The notes below the pieces were generated by a model. The model searched no databases, was not told the origin of the DNA, and worked only from the letters and a program-made list of their open reading frames with translations. DNA of 64,000 bases, from contig OZ251497.1 of assembly GCA_965242735.1 (NCBI GenBank), positions 2,046,001-2,110,000 of the forward strand, written 5' to 3'. Position numbers and translations under genes: made by a program. Source of the DNA: G958295645 sp965242735. GTDB lineage: Bacteria > Gemmatimonadota > Gemmatimonadetes > Longimicrobiales > Gaopeijiaceae. How positions within the stretch are numbered: the first letter of the stretch is position 1; each line of letters starts with the position of its first letter. This document shows positions 9,110-16,878 of the stretch, piece after piece.

Positions 9110-9835
9110 ATGATGCTCCTCTCTTCTGCGGCCCAGGGGCTGGCGGGCGCGACGGACGGCGTAGCGTGGCAGGCTTGGGTCCAAGCCGGCCTCTTCGTCT
9201 TGCTCGCCGCCGTTCTGGGCGCATTGCTGCTCGTGGCGCGGGACATGCGGAGGCTGGCCCGCGACCTGGACGCGGTCATGAAGGCGGCGCAGGAGCGAGC
9301 CGGGCCCCTGGTCGACCACGCGACCAACGCCGCGCGCAATCTGGACCACGTCTGCCGCGTGGCCCGGGAGGGCGCCGACCGGTTGGAGGGCTCCTTCAGC
9401 CGGATCGCCGACGAGGCGGACAAGGCGGCCGGCCACGCCCGGGCCCGCTTGGGAGAGCTGGCGGCGCTGGCCGACTTCGTGCAGGCCGAAGCCGAAGACG
9501 CCGTGCTGGACGTCGCGACGAAGGTGCGCATGGCGCGCAACGGCGCCGGACTGGCCCAGTGGCTCAGCCGGGGCGGCAAGACGCCGGCGGACCGAGACGA
9601 GCGTGAGCCCCCGGCCGCGCCGCGGCCCGGCGGCGACAACGTGCTTGCGCCACCCGAAGGCGGCATGACGGACACGGCCGCGGCCCCGCTACGCGAGGCC
9701 GGTGGCGACGTCCATGCCTCGTTGCCGAGCTCGGCGCCCGCCCGCCCCCAGGACGCCGCGCCGCAACCGGAGGTCCCCGCGGCGAGACGGACGCGGGTTC
9801 TCGGCAGGCAGACGCGATCTAGGAGGCGCCGCTAA
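9110..9835 (+). CDS. Membrane-anchored coiled-coil protein, DUF948/YtxH-like
   Basis: 241 residues, function unknown. One hydrophobic helix near the N-terminus (about residues 20-40, GLFVLLAAVLGALLLVARDM) is followed by a long Ala/Arg/Asp-rich amphipathic region (about 40-145) that should be helical or coiled-coil. A Pro/Ala-rich, likely disordered tail ends in an Arg-rich segment. This resembles small DUF948-type envelope proteins. Two ATGs are possible (9110 and 9113); GGAG at 9103-9106 is better spaced for the second. The gene is alone on the plus strand between murA and uvrD, so context gives no function. Confidence 0.6.
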   Translation: MMLLSSAAQGLAGATDGVAWQAWVQAGLFVLLAAVLGALLLVARDMRRLARDLDAVMKAAQERAGPLVDHATNAARNLDHVCRVAREGADRLEGSFSRIADEADKAAGHARARLGELAALADFVQAEAEDAVLDVATKVRMARNGAGLAQWLSRGGKTPADRDEREPPAAPRPGGDNVLAPPEGGMTDTAAAPLREAGGDVHASLPSSAPARPQDAAPQPEVPAARRTRVLGRQTRSRRRR

Positions 9836-9937
9836 CGCACGAGGGCGACCGCACCCCCGTTGGCGGAACCCTCGGCCGAAAGACCCCGCGAGGGCCGGAC
9901 TCGCGCAAGGAGCCGTTGCCGAGCCGACGCTTCGCCG

Positions 9938-10088
9938 CGCGGCACCCCCATGTGCGAAGGGCAACCGCGCGTGGCAACCGGCGGCCCTCTGCGGTGCAAA
10001 GCGGCCCCCACGCGCGAGGGCAACCGGTCCTGCCCGTCCTGCAACGTCAGCGTGATCGTAAGCGGCCCCCACGCGCGAGGGCAACCGG
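9938..10088. CRISPR. CRISPR-like mini-array with type I-E geometry (degenerate)
   Basis: Two identical 29-base units lie at 9999-10027 and 10060-10088, sharing the core GCGGCCCCCACGCGCGAGGG and ending GCAACCGG. They are separated by exactly 32 bases, the 29/32 spacing of type I-E arrays, and the ACCG ending also resembles I-E repeats. A degenerate copy ends at about 9967 (CCCCCATGTGCGAAGGGCAA core), and weaker traces occur at 9835-9851 and 9902-9915. The cluster fills the gap between two convergent genes. No cas gene is in the window and no leader is recognisable. The first 'spacer' itself contains repeat-like fragments, so a plain degenerate tandem repeat remains possible. Confidence 0.42.
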
Positions 10089-10089
10089 C

Positions 10090-12393
10090 TCACGCGAAGT
10101 CCTTCTGCAATCCTGCGTAGCGAGCCACCAGCTTCCTGCAACCCGCGTCGTCGAAGTCCACCACGACCTTGAGGCCGGGGCCGACCCCGTCGAGCGACAC
10201 GATGGCGCCTGCGCCGAAGGTCGGGTGCACCACCCGCTCGCCCTTCGCGTAGCGCGGACGGTCCTGGTCGAAGTCGTCGCCGTCGTCGTAGTCTCCGGCA
10301 GCCGCGGCCTCGCCCCGGTTGCGGTCCGCCGCCAAGCTCGCCAGCGAGCGCCGGCGGCGCTCCGCCCGGCGCCCGCCGCCCGGCCCGCTCGCATCCCTCT
10401 CCTCCACCATGTCCAAAATCGGCGTCACGAACGACGACAGCAGGCGAGACGAGTACTCCCCGTATCGGCGGCGGCGACGGGCGTGGGTCAGGATCAACCG
10501 GTCCTGCGCTCGCGTCATGCCGACGTAGAGCAACCGCCGCTCTTCCTCCAGCCGGTCCGGCTCCTCGTCGCTCCCGATGGGAATGATTCCCTCTTCCACG
10601 CCGCTCACGAAGACGACCGGGAACTCCAGGCCCTTGGCCGTGTGCAGGGTCATGAGCGCGACCGCGTCCGCATGCTCGTCGTGCTGGTCGACGTCGGTGA
10701 TCAGCGCCACGTGCTGCAGGAACAGCTGCACGTCCGTCAGCCGCCGGGGGGCGCCGGCCTCTTGGTCCTGCATCGCCAGATCCTCTTCGAGCCCGTCCAC
10801 GCTTGCAGCGTCGAACAACTGCGCGCCCGCGATCAGCTCCTTCACGTTCTGAACGCGGTCTTCGTCCTCGGGCGCCTCCGCGCGAAGCCGATCGATCATG
10901 CCGATCTCCTCCACGAGCCCGCGCAGCACCTCGCCGGCCGGCACGTGCGCGGACAGCTTGGCATGCCTGCGGATCAGCTTCGCGAACGCCCGCGCCTTCC
11001 TGGCCGCCGCCGGGGCCAGGCCGGGGACCCGGTGCGCGTTCTCGGCGGCCTGGAGCAACCCGGCGCCCTGCTCGGCCGCGAAGGCCGCCATGCGGGCGCA
11101 AGCCGCCCGTCCCAAGCCGCGGCGCGGATAGTTGACGACGCGCAGAAAGGCGTTGTCGTCCTTGGGGTTGGCGACGAGGCCCAGGTAGGCCAGGAGGTCC
11201 AGGACTTCCCGGCGCTCGTAGAAGCGCACGCCGCCGACGATCTGATAGGGCAGACCCCGGCGGCGGAAGCGCTCCTCCAGCCCCCGCGACTGGGCGTTGG
11301 TGCGGTAGAGCACGGCAAAGTCGCGGTGCCGCAGTTCGGGGCCGGCCAGCATCAGGCGCTCGATTTCCTGGACGATCCAGCGCGCCTCGTCCACTTCGTC
11401 GTCGGCCTCGGCCAGCGTCACGCCGGCGCCGCCCGCGCGCATCGCCCGCATCGCCTTTTCCTTGCGCGCCTCGTTGAGTCCGATCACGGCGTTGGCCGCG
11501 TCCAGAATCGCCTGCGTGGAGCGGTAGTTGCGCTCGAGCGTGACCACGGCGGAGCCCGGAAAGGCCGACTCGAATTCGAGGATGTTGCGAACGTCGGCGC
11601 CTCGCCAGCCGTAGATGCTCTGGTCGTCGTCGCCGACCACCATGAGGTTGCGGTGGTCGCGCGCGAGGAGCTCGATCAGCCTGAACTGCGCCCGGTTGGT
11701 GTCCTGGTACTCGTCGACGAGGATGAAGGAGAAGCGGGCGCCGTATCCCCGGCGCAAGTCGTCGTCTTCGCGCAGGAGCTGCACCGGCAGCATCAGCAGG
11801 TCGTCGAAGTCCGCGGCGTCCTGGGCGCGAAGCGACTTCTGATATGCCGGGTAGGCCCGGGCTGCGGCGCGCACGCGCGGATCGGCGGCGTCCGCGGCGT
11901 TCTCGGCGAACTGAGCGGGCGTCTGGAGCGCGTTCTTGGCGGCGGAAATCTGCACGCGAAGCTCCTTCGGCGGCCACTTCTTCGTGTCCACGCCGGCCTG
12001 CCCGGCGACGCGCTTGATCTCGCGGAGCGTCTGTTCCGCGTTGCGGATGGTGAACGCCGTGGTGAGGCCGGCCCGGGGCGCGTGTCGGCGCAGCAAGCGC
12101 GCGCCGACGCCGTGGAACGTGCCCATCCAGATGCCGTGGAGCCCGCCGCCCAGCATTCGGGACGCGCGGCGGCGCATCTCGGCGGCAGCCTTGTTGGTGA
12201 ACGTCACCGCCAAGATGCGATCGGGCGCCACGCCGTGCTCCAGCACGAGCCGGCAGATCCGCGCCGTCAGCACGCGCGTCTTGCCCGACCCAGGGCCGGC
12301 CAGCGCCAGGCACGGTCCTTCGAAGTGCTCCACGGCCTGCCGCTGCTCCGGGTTGAGCTCGGCAAGAAACTCCGAGCCCGCCCGTCCGCTCAC
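10090..12393 (-). CDS. uvrD: ATP-dependent DNA helicase UvrD/PcrA
   Basis: SF1A 3'-5' helicase acting in nucleotide excision repair, mismatch repair and removal of stalled polymerase. The 767-residue product has motif I GPGSGKT at 33-39, motif II DEYQDTN, motif III GDDDQSIYGWRGA, and late motifs TLHTAKGLEFPVVF and LLYVGMTRAQDRL. The C-terminus (ERVVHPTFGAGAIV onward) is the Tudor-like RNA-polymerase-binding domain of PcrA/UvrD. The GTG at 12393 overlaps the kinase stop as GTGA and places the family N-terminus (ELNPEQRQAV) near residue 12; longer upstream reading lacks similarity. It is the last gene of the lipoprotein-serS-kinase-uvrD operon and ends two bases from the repeat cluster. Confidence 0.95.
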   Translation of the reverse strand: MSGRAGSEFLAELNPEQRQAVEHFEGPCLALAGPGSGKTRVLTARICRLVLEHGVAPDRILAVTFTNKAAAEMRRRASRMLGGGLHGIWMGTFHGVGARLLRRHAPRAGLTTAFTIRNAEQTLREIKRVAGQAGVDTKKWPPKELRVQISAAKNALQTPAQFAENAADAADPRVRAAARAYPAYQKSLRAQDAADFDDLLMLPVQLLREDDDLRRGYGARFSFILVDEYQDTNRAQFRLIELLARDHRNLMVVGDDDQSIYGWRGADVRNILEFESAFPGSAVVTLERNYRSTQAILDAANAVIGLNEARKEKAMRAMRAGGAGVTLAEADDEVDEARWIVQEIERLMLAGPELRHRDFAVLYRTNAQSRGLEERFRRRGLPYQIVGGVRFYERREVLDLLAYLGLVANPKDDNAFLRVVNYPRRGLGRAACARMAAFAAEQGAGLLQAAENAHRVPGLAPAAARKARAFAKLIRRHAKLSAHVPAGEVLRGLVEEIGMIDRLRAEAPEDEDRVQNVKELIAGAQLFDAASVDGLEEDLAMQDQEAGAPRRLTDVQLFLQHVALITDVDQHDEHADAVALMTLHTAKGLEFPVVFVSGVEEGIIPIGSDEEPDRLEEERRLLYVGMTRAQDRLILTHARRRRRYGEYSSRLLSSFVTPILDMVEERDASGPGGGRRAERRRRSLASLAADRNRGEAAAAGDYDDGDDFDQDRPRYAKGERVVHPTFGAGAIVSLDGVGPGLKVVVDFDDAGCRKLVARYAGLQKDFA

Positions 12394-13616
12394 GCCGGCT
12401 GCGCCTTGGGAAGGCGGATCTGGAACGTGACGCCGTCTCCGCCGTCCAGCAGATCGACGCGGCCTCCGTGGACGCCTTCGACGATCCGGCGCGTCAGCGT
12501 CAGCCCGACGCCCCACCCTCCCGGCTTGGTGGTCGCGCCGGGCTCGAAGAGACGGTCGCGCACGTCGGCGGCCACTCCGGGCCCCGTGTCGCGGACGCGG
12601 ATCACGACCCAGCGCCTGTCTCGCGAATGGGCCGCCACTGTGATGGCGCCGCCCTCGCCGGCCATCGCGTCCATCGAGTTCTTGACCACATTCTCGAGTG
12701 CCCAAGCCAGCAGCACGTCATGGCCAAGAACGTCGGGCAAGTCTTCCGGCACGTCCACGTGCAACGCGACGCCCGCGTCCAGCCTGGGCAGCCGCGATTC
12801 CAGGTAGCGCCGCAGTTCGCCGACCAAGTCCGGCACCGAGACCCGTCCGAGTCTCGGGTCGCGCCCGATCAGCTCGAAGCGGCGGCTCACGCGTTCCAGC
12901 CGAACGAAGTCCTCCTTGAGCGCGGCCGCGACCTCGGTGCGCGGCATGGGGCCCGGCCGGTCGGCCGGATCCAGCGACAGCACCTCGATCCAGCCCTGCA
13001 ACGAGCTGATGGGCGTGCCGAGCTGGTGCGCCAGCTCGCGCGCCATGGACGTCCAGGCCAGCTCGGCCGCCGTCCGGCGCTGATAGCGCACGGCGGTCGC
13101 CGCCAGCGCCACCGCCAAGACGAGGCCCGTCGCCCACAGCAGCGGCATCCACCGGAGCCGCGCCGCCTCCGGCGTGATTCCGTAGTGGACGAGTTGGCCC
13201 GCGGGATCGCCCACCGGCGCGTTTCGCGCATCGAGTTGGGCCGCGTAGGCGAGGATGCGCGTCTCCTCCTGCGGCGTGGGCGGGTCCGAGACCTCGAAGG
13301 GCAGATTGGCCGAGGTCTGGTACTCGCCGCCGGGCTCGGTGGTGACGACGAAGGGCACGCCCAGTTCGAGAATCGTTCCCTGCAGCCGCACCAGCGCCGC
13401 GAGCTCGGCGCCCGGCTCGTGGCTCGCCAACCCCCGCTGCACCTCGGCGTACACCCGCGTGAACGTCTCCGCGTCGGCCTCGCTCGAACGCACGATTTCG
13501 GCCGTGAAGACCAAGTACCAAGCCAGCAAGGCGACGAACAGCGCGCCCGCCGCGGCCAGCCACGTCCGCGAAGCAAACCGGCCCGCGCCGATCCGCCCCC
13601 GCGCCCCGATCCTCAC
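12390..13616 (-). CDS. Sensor histidine kinase, two-TM, HisKA + HATPase
   Basis: 408 residues. An N-terminal membrane helix (about 18-40), an extracytoplasmic sensor region (about 45-165) and a second helix (about 170-190) precede the H-box (ARELAHQLGTPISSLQGW, phospho-acceptor His near 215). The ATPase domain has N-box LENVVKNSMDAM, G1 RDTGPGV and G2 GWGVGLTL. The residue after the His is Gln rather than the usual Glu, which can alter phosphatase or kinase balance. It starts with GTG 31 bases after serS and overlaps uvrD by GTGA. No response regulator is adjacent, so the partner and signal are unknown. Confidence 0.9.
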   Translation of the reverse strand: MRIGARGRIGAGRFASRTWLAAAGALFVALLAWYLVFTAEIVRSSEADAETFTRVYAEVQRGLASHEPGAELAALVRLQGTILELGVPFVVTTEPGGEYQTSANLPFEVSDPPTPQEETRILAYAAQLDARNAPVGDPAGQLVHYGITPEAARLRWMPLLWATGLVLAVALAATAVRYQRRTAAELAWTSMARELAHQLGTPISSLQGWIEVLSLDPADRPGPMPRTEVAAALKEDFVRLERVSRRFELIGRDPRLGRVSVPDLVGELRRYLESRLPRLDAGVALHVDVPEDLPDVLGHDVLLAWALENVVKNSMDAMAGEGGAITVAAHSRDRRWVVIRVRDTGPGVAADVRDRLFEPGATTKPGGWGVGLTLTRRIVEGVHGGRVDLLDGGDGVTFQIRLPKAQPA

Positions 13617-13647
13617 GGGCTTCTCGTCGCGCCGCGTCCGGCCGCGG

Positions 13648-14925
13648 TCACGCGCCGGGCGAGATCTCGCTGAACCCCACCACCGAAGCCAGCGGCTCGG
13701 GCACCCGCACCGACCCGTCGGGCTGCTGGTGCGTCTCCACGAGAGCCGCCATCACGCGCGGCAACGCGAGGCCGGATCCGTTCAGGGTGTGGACGTGCTC
13801 CGTCGCCGCCCCCGGACGCTCCCGAAACCGGATGGCGGCCCGTCGCGCCTGGAAGTCGGAAAACGTCGAGCAGCTCGACACTTCCAGCCACCGCCCCACG
13901 CCGGGCGCCCAGACCTCGAGGTCGTACGTGAGCGACGCCGAGAACCCCAGGTCCTCGCCCGCGAGGAGCACGACTCGGTGCGGCAGCCCCAGGAGCTCCA
14001 GCACGCGCGCCGCCTCGCCGACCAGTTCGTCCAGGGCGCCGCGGGCGTCCGGGCGCTCGAAGCGCACCAGCTCAACCTTGTCGAACTGGTGCACGCGCAG
14101 CAGACCCCGGGTGTCGCGGCCCGCCGCGCCGGCCTCCCTGCGAAAGCACGGCGAGTACGCCACGTACTTCGTGGGCAGCGCGTCGCAAGGCAGGATCTCG
14201 TCGCGATGCAGGTTCGTGACCGGCACTTCCGCGGTGGGAATCAGCCACAGATCGTCGCGTCCCACTTGGTAGGACTCGTCCGCGAACTTCGGCAGCTGCC
14301 CGGTTCCCGTCATCGCCTCGCCGGTCACCAAGTAGGGCACGCGCACTTCCGTGTACCCGTGATCGGCGACGTGAAGCCGGATCATCCAGTCGATCAAGCC
14401 GCGCTGAAGGGCCGCCCCCTTGCCGCGCAGCACTGGAAATCCGGATCCGGAGACTCTGGCGCCCGCAGCCAAGTCGAGGATGCCCAACGCCTCCGCCACC
14501 TCCCAGTGCGGGCGCATTCCCGCCGAATCCGCAGGATCGCCCTGCCGGCGGACGACCACGTTGGCCTCTTCTCCCCCGGCCGGCACTCTGGAGTCGGGCA
14601 GATTGGGCAACTGCGCGAGAAGTTCGGACGCGGATGCGGACGCGGCTCCCGCGCGAGCGTCCAGGCTGGCGATCCGCTGTCCGGCCTTGCGCATGCGCTC
14701 GACATCCGCCGTGGCGTCGCGGCCCGCCCGCTTGGCCTCGCCGATCTCCTTCGAGACCCGGTTTCGGACCGCGCGCAGTTCGCTCGCCTCGGCCAGGGCC
14801 TCGCGCCTGTCGGCGTCGTGGCGAAGCAAGTCGGCGATCTTGCCGGCGGCGCCTTCGACGCCCCTGCGCGCCAGCGCCGCGGCCGCTTCCTCGGGCTCGC
14901 GGCGCAACCGCTTGATGTCGAGCAT
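13648..14925 (-). CDS. serS: Seryl-tRNA synthetase
   Basis: Charges tRNA-Ser in the cytoplasm; class II synthetase. The 425-residue length is standard. It begins MLDIKRLRREPE with the N-terminal antiparallel coiled-coil arm (about 1-110). The catalytic core has motif 2 (FRREAGAAGRDTRGLLRVHQ, near residue 255) and motif 3 (GSGLALPRVMAALVETHQ, near 385). The ATG at 14925 follows the lipoprotein stop by 6 bases. It is operonic with the lipoprotein upstream and the kinase downstream. Confidence 0.97.
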   Translation of the reverse strand: MLDIKRLRREPEEAAAALARRGVEGAAGKIADLLRHDADRREALAEASELRAVRNRVSKEIGEAKRAGRDATADVERMRKAGQRIASLDARAGAASASASELLAQLPNLPDSRVPAGGEEANVVVRRQGDPADSAGMRPHWEVAEALGILDLAAGARVSGSGFPVLRGKGAALQRGLIDWMIRLHVADHGYTEVRVPYLVTGEAMTGTGQLPKFADESYQVGRDDLWLIPTAEVPVTNLHRDEILPCDALPTKYVAYSPCFRREAGAAGRDTRGLLRVHQFDKVELVRFERPDARGALDELVGEAARVLELLGLPHRVVLLAGEDLGFSASLTYDLEVWAPGVGRWLEVSSCSTFSDFQARRAAIRFRERPGAATEHVHTLNGSGLALPRVMAALVETHQQPDGSVRVPEPLASVVGFSEISPGA

Positions 14926-14931
14926 CCAGCC

Positions 14932-15474
14932 TCAGCCGGGCGGAACCAGGGACCGGTTGTTGCAGGCGGGACTCAAGTCGTAGTGGACGCGGATGACGGC
15001 ACGGGCCACGTCCATTTCCAGCGCTTGGATCTTGCCGTAGTACCTGCACCTCTGGTGCTGCCGCGTGCGCACCGCGTAGACTCGCCCGGCCTCCACGGGA
15101 AGCAGCCGCGTGGTCGCGTAGCGCGCGGTGTCGGCGGGCGCCATGCTGGCCTCCTCGAAGCTCGTCTCGTCCAGCTCCGCGACGCCCGCCCGCGTCTCGA
15201 TGCCCATGACGCCCGGCGGGATCCACACGAACCGGCCGCCGGCCGTGTCCACGGCCAAGTCCCACTGGCTGCCGGTTGCGGCGGCTTCGACGCGGACCAC
15301 CCGGCGCGGCCAAAGGTCGAGCGCGGAGACCAAGTTGGGCTCGGGGCGCGAGAGCGCGAACAACCGCACCGTGTCCGGCGACGGCTCCCAAGGAAACGCG
15401 AACGGGTCGTCGCCGCATCCGGCGAGCGCGGCAGCCGCCACGGCGCCCAGCGCGAAGAACGTGCGGGTCTTCAT
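14932..15474 (-). CDS. Small lipoprotein of unknown function
   Basis: 180 residues. The N-terminus MKTRTFFALGAVAAAALAGC is a lipoprotein signal peptide with lipobox LAGC and lipidated Cys20. Asp residues follow (CGDDP), though sorting rules in this phylum are not established. The mature part is short and soluble, with a Trp-rich middle and two late Cys residues (QRCRYYG, SPACNN) that could form a disulfide. I recognise no family. It is the first gene of the serS-kinase-uvrD operon, 6 bases before serS. Confidence 0.75.
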   Translation of the reverse strand: MKTRTFFALGAVAAAALAGCGDDPFAFPWEPSPDTVRLFALSRPEPNLVSALDLWPRRVVRVEAAATGSQWDLAVDTAGGRFVWIPPGVMGIETRAGVAELDETSFEEASMAPADTARYATTRLLPVEAGRVYAVRTRQHQRCRYYGKIQALEMDVARAVIRVHYDLSPACNNRSLVPPG

Positions 15475-15482
15475 GCTCCAAA

Positions 15483-15510
15483 TCTGTAGGAATCGCATGC
15501 CCCAAGTCAA
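15483..15510 (-). promoter_or_regulatory. Sigma-70-type promoter of the lipoprotein-serS operon
   Basis: On the minus strand, TTGACT (15510-15505) and TACAGA (15488-15483) are separated by 16 bases. The -10 ends 8 bases before the ATG at 15474, so the mRNA would start within a few bases of the start codon. Confidence 0.55.
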
Positions 15511-15670
15511 GCTCGGCCAAGGGGGCTCGGGACGAGTCCGGCCGGGGGTTCGGGCGACTCGGAGCGAGGAGGCTTGGGCGGCTAGGCGAGCGCCTTGCCG
15601 ACTCCGGCAGGAAGGATCGGCCGACTCGGCGATTCGTCCGCCGCTCGGCGCGCGCAACGCTCCACGCCCG

Positions 15671-15676
15671 TATATT
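15671..15676 (+). promoter_or_regulatory. Putative -10 box ahead of the manC leader peptide
   Basis: TATATT ends 9 bases before the ATG at 15686. No good -35 is visible. It suggests a leaderless start on the small leader ORF. Confidence 0.4.
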
Positions 15677-15683
15677 TGCAAGG

Positions 15684-15790
15684 TCATGACGGCCCACGGC
15701 AGCAATCCCGCAACCCGGTGGCAGGCCCGCGCCGCTTCAAGCGACGGCAACCACGGTTCATGACGGCCCACGGCAGCGCCCCCGCGACCC
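15684..15790 (+). repeat. Tandem duplication of the manC start region, period 74
   Basis: TCATGACGGCCCACGGCAGC occurs at 15684 and again at 15758, and similarity continues for about a further 13 bases (CCCGCAACCC versus CCCGCGACCC). Each copy contains an ATG with the same first six codons. Confidence 0.8.
15686..15763 (+). CDS. Possible 25-residue leader peptide of manC
   Basis: An ATG in the first copy of the duplicated start region opens a 25-codon frame beginning MTAHGSNPAT, like the ManC start MTAHGSAPAT. Its TGA overlaps the ManC ATG as ATGA. This would couple ManC translation to the leader if it is translated. It may be only a by-product of a local duplication; there is no proof of expression. 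Confidence 0.35.
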   Translation: MTAHGSNPATRWQARAASSDGNHGS

Positions 15791-16878
15791 TGGAGTCTCC
15801 GCCGACGCCGGACGCCCAGGCCGGCGAACGCCTTTGGGCCACGATTCTGGCGGGCGGCGCAGGCTCCCGGTTCTGGCCCGCCAGCACGCCGGCGCGGCCC
15901 AAGCAGCTGCTGCCCCTTGCCGGTCCCCGGCCGCTCGTGGCCGACGCGCTCCGGCGGGCCGAGAGCATCGCCTCGCCGGACCGAGTGCGCGTCCTGGCGC
16001 CCCCGGGCCTCGTGGCGTCGATCGGAGAGGCCACGGGGCTCGGCGCGGACGCGTTCTTCGTGGAGCCCGAAGCGCGCGGAACCGGTCCGGCGCTGGTGCG
16101 GGCGGCTTGGGAGATCGCGCAGACCGACCCCGCAGCCGTCATGGTCTCGCTTCACGCGGATCACCTGCTGCGCCCGGAATCGGCGTTTCGCGACACCGTG
16201 CGGGCGGGGGCCGAGATCGCCCGGCGCGAACAGCTTCTCGTGATCGTGGCGTCCCCTCCCGACCGGCCCGAGACCGGCTACGGCTACGTCCGCCCAGGTC
16301 CGGCTCTGCCCGCCCCGCCTGGCGCCCGGGGCTACCGCGTGGACGCGTTCGTCGAGAAGCCCGAGGCGGACGAGGCCGGGCGCTTGGTGGCGGACGGCGC
16401 GCGCTGGAACGCGGGCATCTTCATCTGGCCGGTTCGGCTGTTCCTGAGCGAGGCCGCCGCCCGGTCGCCGGAAATGGCCGGCGCCATGCGGCAACTCGAT
16501 CGGGGCGACGTCGCGGCCTTCTTCGAGCAGTGCCGGCCCGTCTCCGTCGACGAGGCCGTGCTGGAACGAAGCCCCAGGGTCGGGGCCGTCGACGCGACGT
16601 TCGAGTGGGACGACGTGGGGAGCTGGGAATCGCTTGCTCGCACGAGGACCGCGGACCCCCACGGCAACGTCCGTCAGGGCGACGTGGTCGCCGCGGACGC
16701 CTCCGGCAACATCGCCGTGGCGGAAACGGGCCGGGTCGTGCTGCTGGGCGTGTCCGGCCTGCTCGTGGTTCGCGCCGGCGACACCACGCTGGTCATGCCG
16801 CGCCGGGAATCTCCGCACTTGAAGCAGTACCTGGACGCGCTCCCGGACCTTCGCGACCCCGCCGGACCCGCCGGATGA
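15760..16878 (+). CDS. manC: Mannose-1-phosphate guanylyltransferase
   Basis: Makes GDP-mannose from mannose-1-phosphate and GTP for surface glycans. The 372-residue product has the nucleotidyltransferase signature ILAGGAGSRFWPASTPARPK (about residues 29-48), the FVEKP motif and the FEWDDVGSWE region. It is the short, monofunctional form, with no C-terminal isomerase. The ATG at 15760 is the second copy of a duplicated start. The stop overlaps the next gene by ATGA. A phosphohexomutase that could feed it lies 36 kb away at 52-54 kb. Confidence 0.93.
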   Translation: MTAHGSAPATLESPPTPDAQAGERLWATILAGGAGSRFWPASTPARPKQLLPLAGPRPLVADALRRAESIASPDRVRVLAPPGLVASIGEATGLGADAFFVEPEARGTGPALVRAAWEIAQTDPAAVMVSLHADHLLRPESAFRDTVRAGAEIARREQLLVIVASPPDRPETGYGYVRPGPALPAPPGARGYRVDAFVEKPEADEAGRLVADGARWNAGIFIWPVRLFLSEAAARSPEMAGAMRQLDRGDVAAFFEQCRPVSVDEAVLERSPRVGAVDATFEWDDVGSWESLARTRTADPHGNVRQGDVVAADASGNIAVAETGRVVLLGVSGLLVVRAGDTTLVMPRRESPHLKQYLDALPDLRDPAGPAG

